Source of the DNA: Hymenoscyphus infarciens
Taxonomy: Eukaryota > Ascomycota > Leotiomycetes > Helotiales > Helotiaceae
Length of the DNA stretch: 64,000 nt
Direction: 5' to 3'
NCBI GenBank assembly: GCA_001414345.1
Contig: LLCB01000239.1
Span: forward strand, 29,037 to 93,036
Both the position numbers and the translations under genes were made by a program. Numbering within the stretch: the stretch's first letter is position 1; every line of letters starts with the position of its first letter. This document shows, one piece after another, positions 32,294 to 45,068 of the stretch. The notes below the pieces were generated by a model. The model was given only the letters and a program-made list of their open reading frames with translations. It had not been told where the DNA came from and searched no databases.

Positions 32294-35200
32294 TTAGTAG
32301 CTTACTTTTAAAGAGCTTATATAAAGCCCTTTGTAGAAGGTATAAAGCCTAGCTATAAAGCTAGCTACTATTACTTTTAGAGGTGCTTTTTTAAAACTAG
32401 AAGCCTAGTAGCGCGCTAGCTTACTCTAAGAGGTACTCGAAGAATACACTTTAAATTTAGAAGCCTAGTACTCTATAAAGCTAGTATATAACGCTGACTA
32501 TAAGCTACTATATCTTATAAACGCTATCTACTATCTTTACTAAAATAAGAGAGGAAGTTAGATAAGATCTAAGAGTAAGACTTTACTCTTTAATACTATA
32601 GAATTGCTATTTAGAAGTTTAAAGTAATATATATAGCTTTATAGATTTCTCTATAATAGGAATAGAGAGCGATATAGTTAAGAGATTCTTTTATAATCTA
32701 GTTTAAGTTTATAGGCCTAGGAAGCTATCTCCTAGACTTAAGAGATATATTATAGAAAAAGGGAGATCTTACGTAACCTCTTTTCTCTATATATATAGTA
32801 GAGTTTTCACCTCTTAAATTCAAGCTTCTTAGAGCGTTTTCAACCTAAAAATACGTTATAGAGTATAAAATAAGAGTTCTAATAGTAAGTCTAAGATTAT
32901 ATCTTTTTTTAAAAAAAAATTTAGAGTAACTAATTTAACTTCTATACTTTAATAATAAACGCTTTAGTTTTATTAAATTTAATAGTATAATTAGACGTTT
33001 TATCTAGAATTAAATATAACTAACGTAGCTAGAGTTAAAGCTAGAGATACTACTAATACGTCTTTTAAAGAGATAATAGTATCTCGGAATTTTCTTATTT
33101 ATATTAACTATTAATTAAGTCTAGATCTATATTATAGATTAAAATATCTTAATATTAAGTTATTTATAAATATATTTTAAAATAATTACTTTAAAATAAT
33201 TAAAATAAGAGTTTATTTAGCTTATTATAAGATATTATTAAATTTTCTAAGAAATATACTAAGATCTTTTAAAAGTAGCTTAATATATATTTATTCAATT
33301 ATCTAATTATCTAATAATAAATTCTCTAATCGTTTAACTCTTTTATTATTATTATTAGTAAGAGTAATAATAGTCTCTAGTATTAGTATTAGTAATAGAA
33401 GAATAAAAGATATACTAGAAAATATTCTAATTATCGTAGTTTTAATAATAATAGAATATTTACTTTTTTTTAGTAGAGATAATCTTTTATATAAATTTTA
33501 TATTATTTTACTAAATAATTAAGCTTGAAAAATATACGAGCTAAACGATTTAGTATATATTAAAGTAATAAGTATACTAAATTATCTACTTTTATTATTA
33601 TAACGTCTTTTTAGTAATTTATATACTAAACTATTTAAAAAAAATACTAGCTAAATAGACTCTAAAATAAGCTATATAAGACTTTAACTTAAGTTATATA
33701 ATCGTTTAGATAATACTATAGAGTATAGTATATATTAGTCGCTTATAAAGTATTAAGTAATATAGCTCTCTTTTATCTCGCTTATATATTAGTAATATAG
33801 TATTTAATATTTCAACTAGTAGTAATTATAGTAATATATAATATCTCTAAGCTTAGAGTTTTCTAGAAAATAGCTATAACTAATCTAAGAGTTCTAGTAT
33901 ACTTTATAAAATACGAAGAAGTATTCTAAATAATACTAATTTTAAGTTATATACTTATATTTAGTTTATTTATTTTTCTTGAAAATAATCTAGCTTCTTT
34001 TTCTCTTTTTTAAAATTAGATAGATATAATAAGAAAACTCGAGTAAAATAGTAATAACTTTTAGAGCTTAGTTATCTAGTAGCTATTTTTATATATCGTA
34101 GTAATATAGAATCTCGTTACTAATTAACTCTAGAGAGTAAACTAGAGATAATAAATTATAGATCTTAAGAATAATAGACTTTTACTTAAGAGTTAGAGTA
34201 TTTTAAAACGTAAGAATAGTTAGAGTAAAACGAATATTTATCTAAATAGTATATAGAATTATAGTCTTACTCTAAACGCTCTTTTCTTTATAAATAAACT
34301 TATTATATAACTATATTATAACTAGTAGCTATAAAACTATATATAATAGATAGTATACTTACTAGCTTAAGACGGCAAGTCTAATAAAAAGCTTATTAGA
34401 TAGTATTATTAAAATTCTAAAGCTTAAGACTTAGTTTTAAATAAGTTATATTATTATTTTTTTATAGAAATATTACTAGAGATAGCTCTACTAATATAAG
34501 AAAGTTAATAAAAGTCTCGATTTATATATATTTATTTATAATATAAGATAGCTTATTATATCTAACTAATTAGTTATTAAGTAGAACTCTATATAATTAT
34601 ATTATTTAGCTTTTATCTTTATTTTTAAAGAAAAGTATTATTAAAGAAGTATTTAAGAAGTATATTCTAATATAAATAAAGAGACAGTCTTAAGTTTAAA
34701 AATATTAGAGTATAGCGTTCTAAATACTTAAAAGTTACTCGAGTTTAATTAATTTAGTCGCTTTCTTATTTAATAGTAAGCTATTACTAACTTTATATAT
34801 ATTTATTACTTAGTTAGCAAAAGATATTATACGTTTCCTCTAGCTATCTACTAACTATTAATCTATTTATAAAGCTATTTAGAATAAACTAGTTACTTTA
34901 GACTATTTATAAAGATAATTTTATTTCTATAGATTAAATAAATACTAAAACTTATTATACTCTAATAAATTAAACTCTAAGACTTAGATAGTAATATTAC
35001 TAGTAAGATATTAGAAAAGTCTATAATATTTATTATATTATATTAACTTATTAAGTAATTTACTTAAGACTAGATTTATAAGAATAACTAAGAATATATA
35101 GAGTAGAGAAATAGTAAATCTAGAGAATAATAGTTTTTCTAACTAAGAACTAATAGAATACTTAGTATTAGTATTTTCTAAAAATAAAAAGATAAAGTTA

Positions 35201-35812
35201 TATAATTTTAATAGTAAATTATATAACTCTTTCTTCTTTTATAACTATAAGAGATTATACGTCTTATTATAAGTCTTTTATAATTTATATAATAACTTCT
35301 TAATATAATAAAACAGATTTTTAAAAAGAGAATTTAAGTTATATAATATCTAATTAGTATTATAAGACACTAGTACTAAAAACCTAATATTTATTAATTA
35401 TTATTACTTTCTTAGTAATAATTTCTATATTAAATAAGAATCTCTAATACTTATTATATAATATTACTATCTAAGTCTACTTTTTAAGAGAAGTAAAAAT
35501 ATCTTTCTTTTTAAGAAAATTTTATAACTAGTTACTAATTAAGAGCTTAAAAAGAAGATTATTTATTTTATTAATAAAATCTCTCTAATCTAATATATTC
35601 TAAAGCTAAGAAAGTAAAAAAGAATAAGCTTAAGCGAGTAAGTCTTAATAAATAGTCTTTCTATTTCTATAAGAGCTAATAAGAGTCTAGTTTCTTAAAT
35701 AGAGAGAAAGAAGTATAGAAATATAGAAAAGTAAATAGATAAATAAATAAAAATAGAAATTTAAATTTCAAGTCTTAAATATAAATATTTAAAATAGAAG
35801 TAGCTAGAATAT

Positions 35813-36179
35813 TATAATAGCACGAAATACATACTATAGAAGAAGAGGCATATAAGAGTGCGTTCGAGACTAAATAACGTGCGTAGATACTAGGCTCTAA
35901 TATAGAAGAAAAGGCTAAACTGGCCTTTTCTGACTCTAGGAGTACGCTACTATATATAAGAGGTTTTAGATAATATAAAAAGAGGTACGAAACCGAACAA
36001 CGATATACGTTAGCTAATATAAAAGCCTGAACTCTACAAAGTACGTCTGAAAGTCTAGACAGACGTATAGACGTACGTAATCTTCTTAAATTAGATAATA
36101 TAAAACAATAACTACCGAAACCTTATATATATAGCATATACTATATAATCTTAGCTATATAGAACAGTATACTATTATA
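35813..36179 (-). repeat. LTR retrotransposon 2, left LTR (3' LTR by orientation)
   Basis: 367 bp; left end TATAATAGCACGAAATAC; adjacent to the pyrimidine run at 36180-36191. Confidence 0.85.
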
Positions 36180-38728
36180 TCTCTCTCTCTTAAAAAAGAC
36201 TTATTCTCAAGTCTATCTATCTCTTATTATTTAGAGTTTAAGGTAGAATCAGGATAGTATAAGTGTTATAACATTTGTTATATTATTATAAGTTAGTTAG
36301 AGTCTAAATCGTAGCTAACCTAAGTTTATAGATGCTTTATTTTTATTAAGATTTATTATAAGTAAGACGAGATATTAAGATATTAATTTTAGGTCTAAAT
36401 TATAACTATAGATACTTATAAAGAGACTTTATTTCTAATCCTTTAATATTAAAAGCAAGTATTCACGTCTACTAAAAGAGTATAGTCTAATCCTATCTAG
36501 TAGGTTAGAAAAAGTTTAAAAGTTTAAAGTAAAATCAGAAAAAGTTTAAAGTAGAGTCGAAGGCAAATATTAAGAGGTAATATTATAAGTAATAGTAATA
36601 ACTTAGTTAAGAGCTTACTTCGAGGGTGTACTAATTTGTATCTGATTTGAATTCGAAAAAAAAAGAGTATAAGTTCGTTTAAACTAAGGTTAGCGAGGAT
36701 TCAGAGTAAAGTTTAAACTAAAAAGTTAATAATATTATAGATAATAGTAATAACTTAGCTAAGAGGTTACTATCCTTTTAAGAGCGTACTAATTCGTTTT
36801 ATATCTAATTTAAAAGTTTAAATAAAAAAAGGACTTCTAGCTTAGTTAGAAGTAAAAAGAAAGTAAAGAATATAAGACTCTTATTAAAGTTAGTAGGGTT
36901 TTAGGTAGTTAAAGGCGAAGTTATTTCTAAAATTATCTTACTATCTAAAGTTTAGGATAATAAAGGAGCTGTTTTAGCTAGTTAAAACAAAAGAGTTGTT
37001 ACCGAAGTTTATTAAAGTTAAAACTATTGTCTAAAGTTTAGAATAATAATAGATAGAGTTTCAGCTAGTTAAAAGACTTAATACTAAATATTAAAAATAC
37101 TATTTAAAGTTTAGGATAATAAAAGGAGAAGTTTCAGCTAGTTAAAAACAAAGTTGTTACCGAAGTTAAAAATACTATCTAAAGTTTAGAATAATAAAAG
37201 GTATATTTTCAGCTAGTCAAAAGAGTTTATTACTGAATTTTATCATATTACCTTATTCTCTCCTAAATCAGAGTACTTAAGGACTTATTCGTTATCTTCT
37301 GATTCTAATTCCACTTTATAAGTAGTAGAAGATTCGCTATCTAATCGTAGAGAGTTTAAAGAAGAGGTATTTTAGACTAAAGTGCTAATATTACATAACT
37401 TAGCGTTTTAGCGTATCTCCTTATCTAAAGCTAAAAGATTAGCTACTATTTTAATAAAGTTATAGTTCTATTATCTCTTTCTTAAAACAGCTAAGTTTTA
37501 GAGTTATAGTATAATCTTATTCTATATTTAAAAGAACTATTCTAATTCTAGTATACTTCTAAGTATAGCTATACTTGAAAAGCAACTCTTGAAATTAGTA
37601 AAAGTTTCTTTAGTATTATCTTCTTCTCCTCTTATTTATAAGGCTATAAAAGTATTTCAAGTATTCTCTATTTTATAACTAGTTAAAAAGTAGATATCTA
37701 AAAGAGTAACTATATCTTCTTAATCTTTAAAAGTATTCTAAACTAAGTCTAACTCGTATCTAGGCTCTAGGTAGTTCTTAGCTAGTCTAGTTATTATACT
37801 TTAAATAAGAGCTTTATATATTAGAGGTAAACTATAGTAGTTAGTATTTATATAGAGTCTATTTTATACTAATATCTTCTATTATTAGTATATAAGTAAA
37901 ATACTATTATCTAAAAGTTTAATCTTTTTAGTTATCTTACTTTTTTATTAGAAGGTATTTGAAGAGGCTTTAGTACTATATTAGATAGAGGAGGAATATT
38001 AGAAGGTATTAGAGGCAGCTATCTATAGCTGAAAGAGGTATAAATTTAGGCTTAGAAGTAGAAGAGGGTTAGATCGAAGAGGGTTTAAAGAGAAGGTATT
38101 TTATTAACTTTAAATTATAAGTTCGCCTACTCTCTTTTCTAGCTTAGCTAGCCGATTCTTTGTTTCTTAATTTTCTACTTCTAAAGTATATATAACTAAC
38201 CACATCTAATTTATATTTAAGAAGTCTTACTTATCTTTATTTCGTTGAGATCTTCTAGATCTTAGTATACGGATGCTATTTAGGCGGCTTTCAGTAAGAG
38301 AGGTGGCTCTGGAAGAGGGTTCAACGCCTCGTAGCAGAACTAGGTTCGACATTTCGAAGATGTCGATTTAGTAGAGAGGGGTAAGAGCAGATTCGGAAGC
38401 CTTCGCGATGACTATAGTAAGTCGACTTATTCACCGAACCTATGTGTAGTAGTCCCTATATAGAGAGGGTTATTAGAAGCCTTGGAGATACTTAGCGTAT
38501 CTCGCTTCTTTAACGTATAAAACACGCTTTTTACTAACTATCTATATAGACACTAAACCCTAGTATTACTAGCTGTCTAAGAGATCTCTAGAATCCTAGC
38601 TATTTAAAGATATTATTATCCTAGTCTAAATCTAGGCTAAGTTATATTCGAAAACAAAAGGAGCGACGATAAGCTTAAAAGAGATATTATAAAAGCTATT
38701 ACTAGTAAAGTTGAGTTTAGTCTTTTTA

Positions 38729-39095
38729 TATAATAGTATAAAATATATACTATAAGAGAAGAGGTATATAGGAGTACGTTTGAGACTAAATAACGTGCGT
38801 AGATACTAGGCTCTAATATAAAAGAAAAGGCTAAACTAGCCTTTTCTAACTCTAGAAGTACGCTATTATATATAAGAGGTTTTAGATAATATAAAAAGGG
38901 GTATAAAACTAAACAACGACATACGTTAGCTAATATAAAAGCCTAAACCCTATAAAGTACGTCTGAAAGTCTAGACGGACGTATAGACGTATATAACCTT
39001 CTTAAATTAGATAATATAAAACAATAACTACTAAAACCTTATATATATAGTATATACTATATAATCTCGGCTATATAGAACGGTATACTATTATA
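38729..39095 (-). repeat. LTR retrotransposon 2, right LTR (5' LTR by orientation)
   Basis: 367-bp direct copy of 35813-36179 with C-to-T and G-to-A type differences. The sequence just inside it, read on the minus strand, matches the sequence just inside the 5' LTR of element 1 (TTTACTAGTAATAGC). Confidence 0.85.
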
Positions 39096-39549
39096 AATAT
39101 ATTAGATTTAATACTTCTTTCTTATCTATATATATAGATTATAATTAGTATAAAGTCTAATACTTCTAAATAAACTTATAAAAGTATTATTTTAGTACTA
39201 TTTTAGAGTAAGACTATTAATTTAAAATTTCTAGGTTTTTCTATTTCAATTTTAGTTAATAGTACTATATATCTCTTAATAAGTTATTATAATCTTTAAA
39301 ATATTTACTTTTAATAGTATTAATACTAAGTAGTGTTTTTAATTATAAATATCTTATTATTCTTATAAATAAATATCTATAAGAAGTCTATTTACTATTA
39401 ATTATCTAAACTATAAAAATAATAGAAATATCTCTTAAAGATATAAATAATAAAAGAGTTAAAAACTATATAAATAAAGCGAATTCTAAAAGAAATAACT
39501 AAATTAAATTAATAGATTAGATATTAGGTTTTTACTTAAAAAATAATTA

Positions 39550-40400
39550 AAAAAAAGCGAATTAATAAGAGATTTTATTTTAAATATAGCTTTTAATAAG
39601 TAGATTAAGTTCTTATAAATAGGTTTTTAGCTTAAAATAGACTAATAGTATATAGTTATATATAAAACTATTTAGAAGTAAACTTAGCTAGCTTTTAATT
39701 TTACTACTATTTAAAATTACTATATATATATATAAGAATTTAGAATTATACTACTACTTCTTAAGTTAAGAATTTTACTTAGACTTAGATAATAATATAA
39801 TATTTATTAGATTATCGTAATATATATCGTAGAATAAATATCGTAAATTCTTATCTAATATAATAAAATATTATTAAAAAAGTAATAATAATTAATTAAA
39901 GAGAGAGTTTTTAGCGCTAGTGTCTTATAGTACTTAATAGATATTATATAACTTATATTTTCTTTTTAAAAATCAGCGCTATTATTAACTTTATTTTTAG
40001 AAAAAGTAAGACTAAGTATTCTATTAGCTCTTAGCTATTATTCTTTAGATTAACTATTTTCTACTAAAAATTAATCTCTTATTAGTTATTCTTATAAATA
40101 TAATATTAATTAGATTACTAAATATAATAGAATAAATATTATAGATCTCTCTAATATATTACTAGTAATATCGCTATCTAAGTCTATAAATAATAAAATA
40201 AGAATTAATAAGAGTTTTTCTTTTCTTTTACTACGTAAATTAAGTTCTTATAAATAGAGTTTTAGCTTAAAATAGACTAAGAATATATAGTTATATATAA
40301 CTATTTAGATTTAAATTTAGCTAGATTTTAACTCTACTACTACTTAAAACTAACTAATAATCTATATATAAATATATAAAACTAAATTAAGCTAGCTTCT
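39550..40400. repeat. Degraded direct repeats
   Basis: About 39550-39770 and 40200-40400 share long stretches such as AAGTTCTTATAAATAG and TTTAGCTTAAAATAGACTAA in the same orientation. They may be decayed terminal repeats of another element; no boundaries or TSD seen. Confidence 0.4.
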
Positions 40401-40720
40401 TATATTTTAATTACTTAAATTTAGTAATATTAATTAGAATAAAATTATATCTATTAAATTATCTAAACTTATATTTATATCTTAGAAGTTAAAGAGTTCT
40501 ATCTCTATATAAGTATAAGACGTAATATCTATTAAGTACTAGCGCGAGCTTTGTATTAGATAGCGTATTTAGCACTTTACTATTATAAACTATATACTAA
40601 ATCTAGAATCCTAAGATAGTTTATAATAGAGAGCTTTTACTTTCTTTAGAGATTATTAAAGTATTAACTCTCTTTTATCTTCTCTCGTCTTCGCTTTCTT
40701 TATAAATTTGTAATATATTT

Positions 40721-41072
40721 CTGAAAAGTAGATATAAAACTATACTACGCTCGGTTCCTAGCACTTAATATATATTACGCCTTATAAGGCTAAGTCGTCT
40801 ATAGAGAACCTGGTCCTGCAGCGAGTTCTACGTAAGAGTTCCGTCCAGCCTTCGTTATGCCGTGTCCTCGACTTACGACGAGGCCTAACAAAGCTTACAG
40901 AGGAGGGTAGGACATATGCCAGAGGTCCGGACAATTCTGGTCCCAGGGCAGTGAGTCAAGCCGTGTACTCCGCAAAGCCAGCTAGAGAGCCAAATGCCAC
41001 CACATCGGCCGCTTGAAAATTTTAGAGTTTCATTATCCAACATCATATTTTACATAAAGTCATCCTAATCAT
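40721..41072. other. Sharp return to normal base composition
   Basis: The RIP block ends abruptly at about 40750-40800 and sequence of ordinary GC content follows up to the GT90 stop codon. No gene or repeat recognised. Confidence 0.4.
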
Positions 41073-44000
41073 TCATCGCTTCGACGCCTGCCCCGGTAAA
41101 ACAAACCCAATCGTATCCCGTCTATCATCAACAATCCTCCCCCACTCCAAGAGCAACCGGAACATGTAAACCTCCATATCATTCTTCCTCAACACCCTCC
41201 CCGCCCAATTCCTCCCATCCAGCGCGATCTTCTCCGCCTCCGCTTCTCGGGCCCCAAGACGTCCCGTTCCCACACCCCCGAAATATGCAAGGAGATCCCA
41301 TACGGAATGTAGTCTGGGGTCTACGGGGACATAATGTTTCCAAGCGGTTAATCGTTCATCAAACCACTGTCTAAAACTCGCCGCTCGAAAGACAAGACTT
41401 CGACTTTCTAAGAAAGGTAAGAAACGACCAGAGAATCCGGCGCCATCAAGATCAAAGAGGTATTTATGTTGCCAGTGTTCTTGGAAATCAACAGGGGAGC
41501 CCCAATCGAACTCCAACTTCTGAATAACGCAATCATAGCCATCACATCTAGTAGGTTCATTTACGAACGCAACATCGATTTTGGTTGCTGCGCGAATTTC
41601 GGAGATTGGAAGCGATTGATGGTAGTACCCATCTCCTTTGGCTTGAGTAAGAAGGAAGTCGGAGGTTGTAGTGTTGGGGGTGTAGTTTACTAAATGGACG
41701 AATCGTTGACGTTGCATTCCTTCCCAAGTTCCGTGTGTTGAAACGCCTTCTGAAGTTGCTCCGCGCCAGAAAACGGTGTTGCGTTTTCGGGAAAATGAGG
41801 GGTCGCGGCTGGTTTCGTAACTAACTTTGTCCTGGTAGTTCCATGGTGAGGGGAATATGATATCGTTGAATGTAGGGATTTTCGATTGGGAGAAGATGGG
41901 GTAGAGTTTCGTGGTGGGCTTAAATGCCGCTGGCGAGAGATGGAGCCCATGTAGGTTTTGGAGATCGGGTTGATGGCATAAAGAGCCAGAGAGTGTCCAG
42001 TCACTAATAAAAGGACCAAGTGAGTGAGGTGCAACACAGTTGGGACAGAATGCTTTTTTGTTCCAGTATGTCTGCTTTCGAGAAAGGGAGTTGGGTGGGC
42101 ATCCAATTGTTCCGTATTGCGCAAACGAGTTGCGGAAAGAAGCACCATAGAAATAATCCGAAGCCGAATCAGAGGGGGGATCGGGAGAGAGAAAGGTACT
42201 ATTCCACGCAATGTCCGCACTGAAAGATTGCAGAATCTTGCTCTCATTCAACTGCTTTCTCGCAACGATTGCATCGCGTTTGTGTTTTTCCATGTCTGCC
42301 CATGGGACTGTGACACGACTTTCGTCGTTGATATTAAACGCCAAATCCATGTCGGGAAGCCATTTAACAAACTCATTCATCATAAAACTCGCTTCTTCAA
42401 TCATCCATTTGTGTGTAGGGGCCAAGTGAGGTCCAATTTCAGTTGACCCATTTGAAATTCGTAAAGAGCCGATTTCTGTCCAAGGTCTCTCCATCATGTG
42501 GGCCGTCATCCTCCGGATCTCAGCAGGTTCTAAACTCCAAAATGGTAGCAGGTCTTCGTTTATTTGTCCAAAGTCGTCTATAACAATTGAACCTCGACTA
42601 GTAGCAAACTCGTACCATATATCGAAGTTTGGGGGTGGAGGTATTCCATATCGATTTTGATATTCCAAAACAGCTTCTTCCAGTGTCTCGCTGGTTTTTG
42701 CCTGCTTTTCCCACTGTGTAGAACTCTGCTGTGCAGCCAACATTAGACTGTTGATGGGATGTGGTTCTAATTGGGTTGATTGGGTGATGCGGATGAGTTG
42801 AGATCCAAAAAAGAAAGTACCAAAGCAGCCAAAAAGAACCGTCAAGAATTTCCAAGAGGTTTGGCCGAATGAGAAGCTTCGTTGAGACCAAGCTGCCTCT
42901 CGCTCCATGCGGAGAAGTCCTGCGATGGACGTATATCCAATCAAACTCAGTACCACGAGTAGCAAAGTTGGCTTGGAAGAGAAATCATCCTTTTGTGACG
43001 CTGGAAAATAGGAGACGTATATGAAGAGGGATGTTGCAATAGTGAAAACTGATTTTGGACGAAGCTCACCCATTAGATACACGACCGAGGCGAGGCAGCT
43101 GGTCCATAGCGAGCTATAAAACAATAGTTCAAAGAAAACCTTTCCGGGTGGAATCAATGAACGAGCAATTTCCTCTGGATCTTTGAAAAGCGAAAAGAAT
43201 GCAATAATAGTTATACTCAAGGCCGAAGAGAGGTTCAGCCCACCGAGTACGGTCCACGGTTTGGCAGAGGTTTCGGAATCTGTCAATATCCTCGAGAAAG
43301 CGACCACTATACCAGCATCTAGGAGCAGGCCCAAGCATTGGAAGAAGCGCACCGCTTTACCCCAATTATCAGCCAATGGGCAAATGTATGTAGAATTATG
43401 TGTAGAAAGAGCGATTGTTAGGAGCGAAGATAAGGTGAAAGCGCCGAGGAGGATAGAATATCGGGGAGAGTAGAATCCGGGATGCTCTTTGTCGATTCGT
43501 TCGAATAGTGCAAGGAGGAGAGGGAGAAATATCTGGATGTTGATGTGTTAGCCTCCATTCTCTGCCGGTCAGCCTCATGACGCAAAAGAATATGCCAACG
43601 TACCTCGATCCCATTCCAGGAGCATTGCACAGTTTGGATGATTCTCTGGAAGAGCACAACTCTGAGGATAATGCACAAGACTAGAACCACCCATGACCGC
43701 CTCACTGTTCCAGCGCGGATGTGGTATCGAAGAATTTCCCATGTCTTCCTCCCAATTCTCACTATGCGCGTTCGAATTCCCGGGTTGTTTTGCAGATTCT
43801 CGTTCTCCTTGGACAGCGCATCGTGGTCGCCATGTTGTTGCAAAGGTATGAGCTCGTAAATGTTGCTGTTGTCTGCCCGCCGTTTGAGGGTGTAGCACAC
43901 CAAGCTACACAGCAGCAGAACGAGTACTGATAGATGGATTGGCCGTTCTAGAGTAAAGAATTAGTCGCGAATTCGGTTTTGGCAGACAGCAGACGACAAA

Positions 44001-44166
44001 GATGCATACCAAGGGCAGAGGTAGTATCGAATTTGAGGGATATCCATATTGTCGTCGCAGTCAGGTTGCTGTTAGGTTGAGAGTTAACTAAGGTGCCCTC
44101 GCATATCTTGATCTTGAGAAGTACTCACCAAAGGGCCACAAGCTGCAACTTCTGGCCACGAGCCAT
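41073..44166 (-). CDS. CAP10/GT90-family glycosyltransferase, multi-pass membrane protein
   Basis: Five exons giving 966 aa: 44166-44129, 44068-44010, 43947-43604, 43532-41073 and three GT-AG introns of 60, 62 and 71 bp (four coding exons in all, every phase consistent). N-terminus MARGQKLQLVALC joins NLTATTIWISLKFDTTSAL, then ERPIHLSVLVLLLC, so the first TM helices are built across exon joins. About eight hydrophobic helices precede a lumenal catalytic region. That region has FWRGATSEG and the CAP10 signature KYLFDLDGAGFSGRFLPFL ... FRQWFDERLTAWKHYVPV. The family includes cryptococcal Cap10-like and xylosyl/glucosyl transferases of the secretory pathway; the donor and acceptor cannot be read here. 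It is intact although flanked by RIP DNA on one side and a small element on the other. Confidence 0.88.
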
Positions 44167-44636
44167 CGTCTGTCGAATCAAATGAATGATATGAATACTC
44201 GCCTTTCCATGACTGAAGCATCCAACATTTGACTGACTGTAGGAAGGAGCACCACGATCTGATCTGGCGCGCGCAGCAATAGGAACGGCACAGTACGGTG
44301 CAGCGCAGGACGGCGTAAGGAAGCAAGGCTGACGGCTTCCAAGGTTGACTACCTATGTAGGTACCTAGGTACTTAGGTACACGGGAATGGCCAAATGAGG
44401 CCTAGTCGTCCAGCCCTCGCTTGAGTCTGGCCCCTCAACCTTCCAATTGGAACTTTGGTGCTTTGGTGGGGGCGGGGGTTGCGGGGAGTGTTGTGGGGCT
44501 TGGCTGGTTAGGTAGAAATGAAGGTTGGGCTTCTCTTTCTCATTGCTATTACAATTGGAGAGTACTAGTCTCATGTAGGTGCCACTCAAGGTAGACGCGT
44601 TCAGGGACTTTGAAAGCTCCATTTTCGGCCCACTTT
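44167..44636. other. GT90 upstream region
   Basis: Presumed GT90 promoter. Contains the short TAGGTAC palindrome; an 85-codon open frame on the minus strand looks non-coding. Confidence 0.4.
44351..44380. repeat. Short TAGGTAC palindromic repeat
   Basis: ACCTATGTAGGTACCTAGGTACTTAGGTAC: alternating TAGGTAC/GTACCTA motifs forming a local palindrome upstream of the GT90 gene. It is of a kind common in Pezizomycotina intergenic DNA. Confidence 0.6.
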
Positions 44637-45068
44637 AGGGCCTGTTTGGCACGTATAAATTTATTGTAGATATATGAGATTTGTGCACGAGTACTGGGTT
44701 AAAAGGTGCTTGCATATTTCTGGTGATATTATAAAGTTTTCTTAATTATTGTTTAGCTCATCGTGTATATAGCAGTACACATATTAGAAGAGCAGGGCTA
44801 TCTAGTACAAATAGTAGTAGAGATTTAATAATTTATAAATATAAAAGTTAAAGATTAAAAGGTTAAAAGAGTATATTATTCAATTTTAGTAGTATATATC
44901 TTTATATATATATTTAAAGGAAGTATAAGTAAAAGTGTATACTATAATATATACTAGCCAAACGTTAGTATCTATTATAATATATATATATATATTATAT
45001 ATTACCTTATTATTTTTAGTAATATATATATTAAAAAAGGACTAATATATGCGAGCTAAACAGGCTCT
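44637..45068. mobile_element. MITE-like element B (AGRGCCTGTTTRGC family)
   Basis: About 432 bp; left terminus AGGGCCTGTTTGGCACG, right terminus in reverse complement AGAGCCTGTTTAGCTCG. The interior matches element C (47607-48004) along its length, but B keeps more C and G, so it is less affected by RIP. TA lies at or next to both ends. No coding capacity. Confidence 0.82.

Larger units (their letters stand above)
26816..32860. mobile_element. Miniature LTR element (TRIM-like), split by a nested retrotransposon
   Basis: Direct terminal repeats of exactly 113 bp (26816-26928 and 32748-32860) beginning TATTATAGAAAAAG and ending AAATACGTTATA. They are flanked by the 5-bp direct repeat GAGTA (26811-26815 and 32861-32865). 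TG...CA ends have become TA...TA, as expected after RIP. When the nested 5,084-bp element and its 5-bp duplication are removed, the element is 956 bp, too short for gag-pol: a terminal-repeat retrotransposon in miniature. Confidence 0.8.
35813..39095 (-). mobile_element. LTR retrotransposon 2, related, opposite orientation
   Basis: 3,283 bp with 367-bp direct LTRs (35813-36179 and 38729-39095) sharing the TATAATAG...CTATTATA ends with element 1, flanked by AATAT duplications (35808-35812 and 39096-39100). A pyrimidine run right after the left LTR (36180-36191) is the polypurine tract of the minus strand, so the element points leftwards. On the minus strand near 38360-38100 a gag-like start is still legible (MSNLVLLRGVEPSSRATSLT, later LAKLEKRVGE), interrupted by RIP-type stops. 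With only 2.55 kb of interior it is too short for a full gag-pol and probably non-autonomous. Confidence 0.85.
24481..40720. other. RIP-degraded AT-rich repeat block
   Basis: About 16.2 kb rich in TA, with CpA/TpG nearly absent by eye and no open frame of at least 60 codons anywhere in it. This is the usual footprint of repeat-induced point mutation in Pezizomycotina. Three LTR-type elements can still be delimited inside (26816-32860, 27210-32293, 35813-39095). The remaining parts (24481-26815, 32868-35812, 39101-40720) are unassigned transposon debris. Parts of the last two are related to each other in inverted orientation (about 34980-35420 versus 39880-40190). Confidence 0.85.

Noticed and set aside
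24481..40720. AT-rich block as a possible centromere core
   Set aside because: Size and composition would fit a small part of a fungal centromere, but recognisable retroelements and RIP explain it; no CENP-A data.
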